NCBI RefSeq assembly: GCF_002078875.1
Contig: NC_034411.1
Span: 56,841,238 to 56,905,237, forward strand
DNA length: 64,000 bases
Origin: Numida meleagris
Taxonomy: Eukaryota; Chordata; Aves; Galliformes; Numididae
Direction of reading: 5' to 3'
How positions within the stretch are numbered: the first letter of the stretch is position 1; each line of letters starts with the position of its first letter. A program made the position numbers and the translations under genes. The notes beneath the pieces were generated by a model that saw nothing but the letters and a program-made list of their open reading frames with translations, made no database searches and was not told where the DNA came from. Of the stretch, positions 37,601-48,216 are shown one piece after another.

Positions 37601-40126
37601 ACTTCAGGCATTCTCATGTTCTGCACCAGGTCATAGCCATCTTTCAAATGGGGAGAGCAGTCAGATGGAAAAAAAAACAAAGCAGGTAGCAGATCGGTTG
37701 TTAAGACATTCAAGTTGTACAAAATCTAGCATCAAGCTTGTGCCTACAAGCTACCCCAAACTATGAATTTTGTCATCTCAGCCAGCAGTGCAGTGATGTG
37801 GCTGTCAGCCATGACTCAATGAGTTCAGGTTGTTTGTCCACACAAAGGAACCCTGAAAAAGAAGTCACAGGTATGATATGTCAGCACCTAACCTTACTCT
37901 GAAAATTGTTTGGCTGACAATGTTGTGTTGGGATGCCACTTAAAGCAAAGTCAGACTCTGAAAAATGATTTAATTTCAGTGAGCTGACTAATTCAGGACA
38001 ACAACAACAAATAAAAGAACTGAGTTTTATTAGCTTCTACTGACCAACTCTATCTGTGCTCTTTTTCCCTAACTAGTCAAAGGCAGTTTGTACAGAGACT
38101 TTCTCTGGCCCAGCACAACATCTCCTGTCGTCACATTTCAGAGAGACTCTCTTTGCACAGTTTTTTCAGATGCTGTGCAAAACAGTCACTGAAGTCAATA
38201 CAGTAAGGAGATATTGATGGGCTGCACTGCAACTCCAACTTTGAAGTTAAGGAAACCCTCTTCTCCTATCCCTCCAACTTTTCCTTCAGTCATTCACAAA
38301 TGTACTTTCCACCTCACAAACACAGCTGAAGTAAAGCAAGAAGGGAAGTTTTCCTATCCAAGTGCTCAGAAAGATGATTCATGAGCAATGAAAGCAGAGA
38401 GGGAGCTTGGACTGCTGAAATGGCAGCACGAGCAGTACTCACAGAAATCCTGCCAGCACAGGTACATTTTTTTTTTAAATTGCAGTAAATTCAGATGAGT
38501 TTCTCAAGATTCTGGCCATCAGGAATCTCTGTATGTAATTTCCATTAAATATCCTTGAGCACTGTTTGGTAAGTCAAAATCTTGCTTTAACTTTTTTATG
38601 GTAAAAATGCTTTTTTACTCGTTCAATCATTATTCACTGAGGCAAAGAACATAGATCCTTTCTTAGTCACTGAGGCAATTCCCTGTTTTCATGGGTAACT
38701 GTGTCATTCAAGCTGATTCATACATTGACCAAGCTCTTTCTTGTTTTTTTCCTTGCAACTTCCACTGGGTAGCTGTTCCAGAAGCTTACTGGTGAGAACT
38801 TCTGATTTCCAGCTGGGATCTACTGCTTGTAAATTTGTACGTAATTCTACCTACCAGTATTGTTCTGTAGCAGAGATGGCTCTTTTTCTCCTCTCTCTGC
38901 TCTTTGTCACTCACTCCTAGAAAAAGTGGTTTATACCCTTTCACTTTAAGCATTTCCTCTGCTTGACAAGTCAAGCTTTAAAAATATATTATTGTTTGAT
39001 AAGTCATAAAAGTAAGTAGGAATACAAGGACTTTATTTGTCATATCATAGCCAGGGTCTTCCTTTGCTTCTGCTCTGAATTAAGTCACCTCTTCAGTAAG
39101 AATTACAAAGTTCCCTTACAGTTTGAAGTCCCCTTCACCTACTAAACAGCAACAAAAATCTATTATCACTGAGCATTAGCAAGTCTTGCACTGGCTCTGC
39201 TCTGTCTTTACTTATAACACTTACCTCTGGAGATCGTGAGGACAAACATTTAACAAGCTGCTTAGCTTCTGACAACTACAAGCAATACAAGATGGAGAGA
39301 TGCCACTACTGACAGTCATGCCATTTTTCAGGCTACTCTCAATCCATTCTATACCCAGCCTGTGTTTGAGCTGTGTTAAACACCACTGAACATGGAACAT
39401 CTTGGTTGTTTGAAAAGTGGTATGTAGAAGTTGAAAGCAATTCACAAATGACACTGAGCAATTAAAACTCGGATTATCAGAAGCCAGAAGGAAATCACTG
39501 TTTTCTTCAGTATAACCTCAAACCTCACTAAACAATCAAAAATGTCACACAGGAAAGTCCCTGGGCATAAATAACATACTGGTGTGCCATGTTCCAGATA
39601 TCATTATCCCATGGTAGAACTGTCCAGAATGCTGTGCTGCTTTGTCGACAAGGAGTAGACTATGGATTCAGTGATTCATAAAACAGAAGCCTTATCCAGA
39701 ACAAAGGAAGATCGTCAGTGTTATTTTTCTCTGCAGTTGTTTTGCTTCCATTTCGGTATATAAACACATTATAGAAAATACAAAATCAATTCTCATGAAG
39801 AGATCTCTCTTACAACAGGCTTCATGAAGCTCCTGACATACTCTAGAAATCAAACATTTCAAAATCTTTCCTTGACCTTTATATCATTCATCAGTTGTTT
39901 TTCGCTGTGATCAGACATTCAGAGCAACCAATCAGCAAATTTGTCAAACAATATTACAGCAAGCTGTCCGCACGTGTACTGAGTTTTTGATGGCTGGAAA
40001 AGAGCTTCCACGACAACACTAACAGCAAGTAACAATTTCTGCTGTCTACCTCTAACTATATACAGCTTGTCTTTATGCAAGACACAAAAATCTTTTATTC
40101 ACTTTTAATTACTGTTTCCAGAAAGA
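31773..40126. other. intergenic between ENPP1 and ENPP3: no gene seen
   Basis: About 8.3 kb of AT-rich sequence with a T33 run at about 34661-34693 and shorter A/T runs. None of the open frames (longest about 89 codons, 33221-33490) is recognisable, and no olfactory-receptor or CTAGE-type coding, which occupies this interval in human, was seen. Confidence 0.6.
34661..34693. repeat. poly-T run (about 33)
   Basis: Longest homopolymer in the window. It could mark the tail of a minus-strand retroposed sequence, but the adjacent sequence to the right is not recognisable. Confidence 0.92.
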
Positions 40127-40296
40127 ATCATAGAAGCACAGAATGGCTTGGGTTGGAAGGGACCCCAAGGATCATCAAGCTCCTACCCCCCTGCCACAGG
40201 CTGGGCCAGCAACCTCCAGAGCTGGTACTAGACCAGGCTGCCCGGGACCCCATGCAAACTGGCCTTGAACGCCTCCAGCCATGGAGCACCCACAGT
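40127..40296 (-). repeat. CR1 LINE 3' end, cut by assembly gap
   Basis: The plus strand starts AATCATAGAAGCACAGAATG and continues GGCTTGGGTTGGAAGGGACC, the complement of the CR1 3' terminus. From about 40138 to the gap it agrees with the copy at 41166 onward except for one base. It stops exactly at the N run. Confidence 0.92.
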
Positions 40297-40316
40297 NNNN
40301 NNNNNNNNNNNNNNNN
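40297..40316. other. assembly gap (20 N)
   Basis: Twenty unknown bases between a CR1 3' end and a mariner fragment. The round number suggests a default-size gap, so the true length of missing sequence is unknown. Confidence 0.98.
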
Positions 40317-40458
40317 CACTTCCACGTCAGACGCCGTTGTGTCAGACTGCTCCTCTGCTGCCATCTGTTGCACGGCAACAACACGTAACGGAATATCGGT
40401 GGGCAGGTTCAACCCCTACTGCCACACCACCGCCATCTGCCTCGGATGTCATGGGCCA
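40317..40458 (-). mobile_element. mariner (Galluhop-like) 5' fragment, cut by gap
   Basis: The reverse complement matches the 5' untranslated part of the mariner at 49096-49598: shared blocks around GCAGTAG.GG.TGAACC..CCCAC and ATATTC.GTTAC...TTGTTGC. It carries a further stretch (GCAGCAGAGGAGCAGTCTGA and onward) that the other copy lacks. The terminal 40 or so bases with the inverted repeat are absent at the high end, and the coding part falls in the gap. Confidence 0.7.
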
Positions 40459-41139
40459 GCACCACACGGGTTCATAGCGCACCGGTGTTCAGCTGGTGCT
40501 GTGGTGCCGGGCTGGGCCACTGGGCGGGGCAGTGCCGCCGCCATGATGGCACGGGGCAGCGGGCGGGCACAGGGCCAGCTGGGCTGTGGGTCAGACACGC
40601 CTCTAACTGGTAGGGGCTGGTCTGCAGGAGAGGAGCTCTGCAGAGAAGGGCCTGGCTAAATACCATGGTGTATTCCTCCTGCAGAGAGATACTGAATTCT
40701 CTGCTATTATTTCTGGCAAATAAATCAAAAGACATGTGGCTTAGTTGCTTGTTTTTACGTGTGAATGGTGAAAATGTCAGCATTTAGGGTAGACATCCTC
40801 TTAACCTCCAAACCATTCCAACAAACATCTAAACATCAACCGCGAATAAGAAGCCCCAGAGCATCATACAACTTTCACTGGGTAGAGAGAGGAAACTTGA
40901 GAAGAAAATGCGTATCTCTGCAAGGACATGGCAGTGTGTCCTACGTAAAGCATTGGCTGAGATGGAGGAGGAGTCCTGAAGCCACAGCAGAAGCAATCAC
41001 TGAGTTTTCCCTCAGAAGAAGCCAGATTTCTGGGAAGCGACAAAAGTAGAAACTGTCTCATTGTAAATGGATGTTTGCCTTGTGTTCTTAAGACTGTACT
41101 TAGCTTTAACTAAATGCTATGAAGTATTCCTCCTGCAGA
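40459..41139. other. GC-rich segment and unique sequence between two short direct repeats
   Basis: 40459-40655 is strongly GC-rich with many CpG and has no recognised identity. 40656-40692 and 41110-41148 are imperfect direct copies of a 37-39 bp unit sharing TATTCCTCCTGCAGAGAGA. The 417 bp between them is AT-richer and unrecognised. Confidence 0.6.
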
Positions 41140-41148
41140 GAGAGATAC

Positions 41149-41695
41149 ATAGAGTCATACAATCACAGAACGGCTTGGGTTGGAAGGGACCCCAAGGATC
41201 ATCAAGCTCCTACCCCCCTGCCACAGGCTGGGCCAGCAACCTCCAGAGCTGGTACTAGACCAGGCTGCCCGGGACCCCATGCAAACTGGCCTTGAACGCC
41301 TCCAGCCATGGAGCACCCACAGTCGTTCTGGGCAGCCCGTTCCAGCACCTCACCACTCTCTCTGTAAAGAACTTCCCCCTGACACCCAGTCCAAACCTTC
41401 CCTCCTTGAGCTTAAAACCATTCCCCCTTGTCCTGCCATTATATGCCCTTGCAAAGAGTTGATTACCCTCCTTTTTTTGGCTCCTTTTAGGTACTGGGAG
41501 GCTGCAGTGAGGTAACCCTGCAGCCTTCTCTTCTCCAGGCTGAACAAACCCAGCTCCCTCAGCCTGTCTTCATAGGCGAGGTGCTCCAGCCCTCTGAATA
41601 TCTTAGTGGCCCGCCTCTGGACCCTCTCTAACAGCTCCCTGTCTTTCTTTTACTGGGGGCCCTAGACCTCGATGCAGTACTCCAGATGGGGCCAA
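41149..41695 (-). repeat. CR1 LINE, 3' half
   Basis: The plus strand runs from AGAGTCATACAATCACAGAA through the CR1 last-coding part (minus-strand [13 protein letters not shown]) to ATGCAGTACTCCAGATGGGG. Truncated at its 5' end near 41695. Clean blocks and few changes suggest a fairly young copy. Confidence 0.93.
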
Positions 41696-44600
41696 AAATT
41701 TTCATACTGCCTGTGTACAGATATTCTAGCACATGGTAGCTTTTAATAATTGCTACATTTCAATATTATCCTGACAACATTTTCACTGGGTTGTTTTTTT
41801 TCTCTTTTGCATGTGAAGAACATTTTAAAAGAAGGAATGTATTCTTCTGTAACCCATACAGTTTCATAGTACTTCTCATACAATGACATTTACTTATAAG
41901 TAACCACCCCTCTTTGAAAGACGCCTCACTGCCACCTCCTTACGCATCTTCCACTTGACAGTGGTCTGTTTGCTGTCACCCCATGTAGCTGTGCCATTAG
42001 GAATGGGGATTATGGGCAATTACTTGCTGCCAGTCTAACAGAAGCACGTTTGATGCTCCAGGCAGAAACTCAATGTTGTCAGCAAAGTTTTATTTCATAC
42101 ATAAGAATGCATTTAAAAAAAATAGAGCATATCATCTGCATTTCCTAAGAATATGCAGCTAAAATTAAGTGTTGCTCATAAGATTAACTCACATACCAGA
42201 AAAGCTGTGATCTAACTCACAGTAGTGGAAAGGAAATGAGACAGGATTTATCATTCTGTGTAAAGAATTTAAGTAAGAACAGTTTGAAATCACCTTTCCC
42301 AAAAGTCTGCAGCTCTTCTTCCTTGTAACTGGAAACCGACCTGAAATGTTTGGTGGTGCTATGGAGATATCTGGCATCCATAACCCAAAAAATCCCCTAA
42401 GAAGAATTTGATCTGGTCAGAAGAAAAGATGTGGGCAATGTCCCTTAGAGAGGACTGAAAACGGCTACAAACTAATCCCTTTGCAGCATGCTGCTGCATA
42501 AAAATATGCTCCCAGGTACAGAAAATGCATCAGTTTCCCTAAAAGAGAACATAAATTTATAAGGGGAAGTTAAGACCATCTATCATTTCTGAAGCACCTT
42601 TGGCATACATGGCTGATGGGAATATTCTTCAAATGTTCTTGAGAAGACAGCAATGGTATTGACAGCTGCAGTTTTGGTGGTTAGGCATAAATCTGTTGGT
42701 TTTTTTTTCCTTGAAAACAAAAAAGCAATGGAAAAAAAAAAACAAAACACAAAGCAGAACAGCTGAATGAACGGAAATTATATTCACTGGCTTGCTCACA
42801 AAGCAAAAGGAGCACTCTAAAAACTGCATTTTCTCAGCAATTCCCCATCCATACTCTTTCATTCCCTAGAGAGCTGAACGTCATTCCTGAGCTTCAAGAC
42901 AGTGTTGTGTGTCATGTTCTGCATGCGTTCGTAAGAGAAGGGCAGGGAGGCTGGTAGTTCCCAGAGCTATTACAAAAAGTTGCTTGGTTGATCAAATGGA
43001 GCAGTTTATATTTTCATCAGACCAATACAGCTCAGTCTGTACTGATAAACATTAAATTGTCCTCATATGCATGGAAATCCTCCTGAATGACTGTGGATAA
43101 CCTGCTTGGAACCTGCTGAACAAAATACAAGTTGCTAAAGGGCAAAATTAGGAAAAAAGCTGGGATGTTTGCTCTCAAGGAAATGGAAGAGCATTTGTTT
43201 AGAATGCTGTGAACAAAGTGAGGACACCAACAATAATTTGTTTCTTTTCAGCTGCACAGCAGGCTGTTTTTGGCCTGGAACATCTGTTGCCTGGTCTCCT
43301 TCATATATATTCAAAAGTAATTTGGGCCCTTGGCCAAAGACACCACCAGCTTCATGTTTGGGTGATCCCAAACCCAAAAATGCCCTATATCGTACACCTG
43401 ATACAAAATTATTTTCTTCCCACCACTTTTCATTCTTCTGAGGACAGCCATGTTCTTCGATCACTGCTCCAGGGACTGGGAAGGATTCAGATTTCCTGCT
43501 CTTTCCAGACTATGATGGTAATGAAGGTCATTCCACCTGAAGCCAAACAAAAACGTGGTGGGGCAAGGTGGGGCAAGGAAGTGCTGCGAGGCTGAGGGGA
43601 GGCAGGTGCTTCTTCTTCTCCCATGACATCAGGTCTGGATGAACAATGGATTTCCCACCTCCTTACTGACAGCAATCCAAGCAGGGGCATGGACTCCCAC
43701 ACTGCGCAGGAGCTATGCAGTTAGGACAGAAAAAATCTGTACTTATAAACACAGTTTCATGTTTTGAATATGAATAATTCCATTACCCTATGTGCAGACA
43801 CTGCAGGATCCCTATGGGAGGTACTTTGAAAAACACAGCCCTAGCTATTTTCCTTGAGGGAGAATGTCCAAGAAAGGAGTCAAGAGCATTCTGAGTCATT
43901 TAAATGTCTGCATGTGGCTTTGAAGGTGGCTTTCGGGGAGGTATTGACTAGAAGTCAGCAGACTCTTTAACAAATATTAAGGAGAAAGCAAAAAAAGTGT
44001 TTCATACTGCGACAGTCTCTGAAAGCCAGGGCATGGTGCAGGGGAAACACGGTAGCTCTTGTTGAAGTGTTTGTTAAGCTTTTTCTTGCCCTGGCGGTTG
44101 GATTTGCTGGATCCAAGCTGGCTGTTTTGCCCTTGCCTGTTCTCGTCCACTATCACCCTGCCTTGCCGCAGCAACACTAGCTACACGCAGGACTACATTT
44201 CTATATTTGCTCCCAGGTTTTGTTCTAATACTGAAAATAAAAATCAGCATAAGAAAAGTAAACCACCAAATCCTCCTGAATTCAAATTTTCAGTGGCCAC
44301 TGGAATGTTTAGTTTCCCCACTCTCGTAGTGGACAATGGAAAATCATGTTACAGAATTTGCATTTTTACTTCACACACATAAGTTAGCAATGAGAACTGG
44401 GTCTCAGCAGTATCTGTTTTCATAGACAGCAGAATAATTTACATCTGTTCCATTCCAGCTTGATAATTAGGTCTCCTAAAACTGGCTGAAAAGTACAGAA
44501 AAAAAAGCCTTCTCATTTTTGGAAAGTTGCACATACATCCCCTAGGAAAGGGGGCAAGTTTGAAACTTACAGAAACAACATTGTTCCTTAGGTCACAGGA

Positions 44601-47600
44601 CACATAGAGCAGTTACCAAAGGAGAAGATCATTTTTAAGAGTAAAGTAAATTTTTGCCGTATGCTAGTTTTAGTGTTAGTGTCCATTTGTTGTTCCCCAT
44701 ACTGTTTCTGTGTTTTAATCTCTGCCTTGGTTAGCATTTCTGAATTAAAACAAATATATAAATCAATCGTATACATTCAAAGTAGACAGCTACTTTGTCC
44801 TGCTTTCCTATAGTGTGCCCTGAGAGCATGACCTAAGTAGATTTCTGACAATATCACATACAGTTTCACAGCCTTTAAACTGCATGATGGAATTTATTTC
44901 CCTCCTACTCTCCTCCATATAACTTTAATGAAAAATAAGTATTCATTGCTTTTGTGATGCTGTTAGAAAGGGGCAGTACAACCAGTCATGACAGTCTTGA
45001 AATGTAAGCAGCTGGAATGTTATTTGAATTAAGAATTTTTTTTAAGATCAAATCACTGCACTGCAGTTTGTAGCTTTAGTGGCATATGAATACCGTGTGA
45101 GGCAGCAATTTGTTTCCATTTCCATGCAAACTGCAGAATTTATTCTGTTAGAAAATGGAGAAGATCTATTAAAAAAATTTTGAGTGAACTAACATAACGT
45201 TCAGGCTATACCTCTACTGATAACGCAAACTTATGCCCATAGTATTGAGTGTTTTCTTATGAACTGGCAAAGATTATGTATATTTTTTAATTACTATCAG
45301 TGGATAAGGCATTACACTTACTTTCAAGTTTAAACAAAATGGCTTTTGCAAGCCTATGAACCCATGAAAAATTTTAGTTGAAGTCTGCAAAGCCTAAGCA
45401 ACAATGATTTTCCCTTGCAGGGTTGGAGATTGGCATTTTCTCCCACGTACAGTGCTGATTATGTGATGGAAGGGTGTTACATAGGGCCAAATCTGTCTCC
45501 CCTCATCATCATTCTACCAGCCTGATGTAAAGCTTTTTGAAGACATTAGAAATCATCAAATCCACATTTCTTACTATAATCAGTGTTGCACAGTGTATCT
45601 GTGAGTTATCTAGAATCAATTCCCGTTGGTAGTAATCTAAAAACGTTTGCTGATTGATTGAAATAGTTTCAGATGTGGTTACTGATAGGTACCTACCTGA
45701 GGTTACAAGTTGCAGGTGCTTTTTGCACTGGCATTGATGTTGGCACTTCAAGATGATATCTTGCCTACTTGCTCTACTTAGAATGCCCAGGCACAGAAAT
45801 AAATGAGAGTATTCTAAAAATTATGCTTATTTGCTGCAAGATTTCTCTATTGTAAAATACACTATATATTATACACTACATACAAGAGACTTTGCTCTCA
45901 GTTGGGAGTTCTCCCAGAACCCAATGCACTGTTTATGTCACAGGATGTGATGGAAGCTCTGTGACACTGTACTCAGAGGTGTCACTGAGAAAGCTGAACA
46001 CCAACATTGAGAATACCAAGAGGTCAGTGCCGCAGGAAGGATAAAGGGCTAAGAACCACGATCTTAAAGAAATTTTTCAGTTGGTTATTCCAATTGAATG
46101 TTCCCACCTTTATCTGTAAACAATCCACTTTGAGTTTTAAACAATATGAGAGCTGAACAAACAGCAGAGGAAATAAACATGACTATAACAAAAATGGTTT
46201 CATATTTGTCCTCTTAGAATAACTGCAACTTCAAGCTCCATCAGCACCTAAGTTTGTGTAAAACCCAAATGTGTGATCGAGACTTTCTTGTGTTAGATGC
46301 ATCACAACGCTAAAAGATAAACATATTTTTGTCAGCCCCTTCACACAGGAGCCAACTTATATCAGCAGCATAACATTGCCACATCAAACTAGTACTGCTA
46401 GTGTAGGCATACCAAATATCATTCTCTTAAGAAACTATTTATTTTCACCTCACAAATATGCTGTATGACTCTAGGATAGTTATATTGCATACCTCAATCA
46501 TTATGCATTATCTAGGTTCATTCAGAGTATGACTTACAGTGGAGTGAAAAATCAGTTGTATTCTTCATTGTAGTTTAGCAACAGTCTCTGATTTGGTTGG
46601 ACAGACTTGGATGCCTCTGCATTGCTGAATGAAGTATAATTCTATGTTAATGATGGTGTGATCACTTAACCAAAGAGTCAAACCTGGATGTTCAGCTCGG
46701 TCCCAGATCTCGATATATTAAATAATGCTAAGCTGTGCTTGGAGTGTACTGCTCAACTGAGATGCAAGGAAAAAAAAAACCTTTTTTTTTTTTTGCATAG
46801 GCTTCTAAAATTTCTTCTTTTAAGGATACATACCTTCCTCAGTCTAGAATTAATTACAAATTGAAACACTCTTAACATATTTCTTCAAAACTCCCCCACT
46901 GAGCCTAAAAATCAGACAAATGGTCAATCACATGCTGTTATTCATATCTGTATTTAGCAGCACTTTCAGTGGAGTAAATCAGCTCAAAATGCAAGTAAAT
47001 CTGTAATAGCAGGATCTGGGAATTTGCACTACCTTGTTCCACTTACCAGCCCACAGAAGTAATTTGTGTACAGTGCTGTCTGAGGTAGAGATTCTCCGTG
47101 CATAAAGTCACTGCAGAAGGGAACACTGATCATTTGTTGCATGTCACCACTAATTTTGTGCTCTAGTCTCAGGTTTAACTATTTAGAAATAAACACAAAT
47201 ATCTTGTTATTGCCAGGTATCATAGACTCATTGTAAATACAGATAGATATCTGGACAAAACCCTTCTGGCCAGAGTATTTCTTTTACCTTTTCTTGTTCT
47301 TTAAGATTTCTAAAGGTACAGAACACACAAGTCAGTTGCTATAATTTCACTTCAGTTCTTACTAGCATAATTCCACTCATTAGCATAAGTGGAAAAGGTA
47401 GCAGATGATCATAGAAGACATTTCCATTATATATAGACTTTATGTCAGTCTGAATGTTTTTTAAGTACACAGCAGTATCCATGTGGATTAACAGATGAGA
47501 AAAAGCAATTCAGAACATTCCAGAGCATACTACCACGAGATAACCTTAACTTCACTGATAAACACAAGGGAAAAAGCACATACATACCTCTCAAAGAGTT

Positions 47601-48042
47601 TCACTTTCCAACTCCATTATAGGAACATTTTCTACACAGCTGACAGTTGGGGGGTTTCTACTATGAAAGATGTTCCTGCTGTTTTTTGTTTTCCAAACCA
47701 TTAAAATCTTATGTATTTAGAAAACCTGGCTTAACAGTGTGACATGTTCCTGTTACAGACACTGGGTTGGTTTTTTTTTTGGTCATTCATTAACATTAGA
47801 ATATTCTCTATTTAGAAAACATGGCTTAGCAAGATGATTTAAGTAACTTCAGATAATTTTCATTCAGGTTATACAAAACACTTGTCTGAAGAACAGGAAT
47901 GCGAAAAAAAAAGAAATGAGCTGTGCACTGTGTCTTTTCTTGATGAGGTGCTGCAGTCACACTTCCCCCACATTTACTAAGGAAAAGGTTAAATCATTTT
48001 GATTTTCTCCCTTCCAAATACTGGCATTTTTTAAACATAAAT
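41696..48042. other. intergenic / ENPP3 3' UTR side: no gene seen
   Basis: AT-rich sequence, with A- and T-runs (for example 42729, 46770-46794) and no recognised repeat family. The 128-, 109- and 90-codon frames overlapping at 43135-43595 lie in different frames and strands of the same stretch and show no known domain. The lowest kilobase or so next to 48042 should include the ENPP3 3' untranslated region. Confidence 0.55.
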
Positions 48043-48216
48043 TCAGTTGATTTCAGTTTCAAATGTTGGCAAAAACGTCTTTAGCTGTAAGATCTCAGAG
48101 ACAGATCCCTGTCTTTCCTGGTAAAAGTCAAGCCCAGTTAGCAGCTCCACATCCCGAACACGAGCGGAATGAGCCTGAACTCTTTCTTCAACCCATTCAG
48201 AAGACGACCTATTATC
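48043..48216 (-). CDS. ENPP3: ENPP3 last coding exon and stop codon
   Basis: 174 bp to TGA at 48043-48045; acceptor TTGGCAG. Encodes [20 protein letters not shown] and [17 protein letters not shown], ending LPTFETEIN, one residue longer than human ENPP3. The 3' untranslated region extends to lower coordinates. No canonical AATAAA was found close to the stop; the nearest I noticed on the minus strand is around 46435, too far to assign with confidence. Confidence 0.96.
   Translation of the reverse strand, partial: DNRSSSEWVEERVQAHSARVRDVELLTGLDFYQERQGSVSEILQLKTFLPTFETEIN

Noticed and set aside
40075..40659. 194-codon plus frame across the assembly gap
   Set aside because: It is made of CR1 antisense sequence, unknown bases and mariner/GC-rich sequence.
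43135..43595. Three overlapping frames of 90-128 codons on both strands
   Set aside because: They occupy the same DNA in different frames without homology or splice context; most likely chance.
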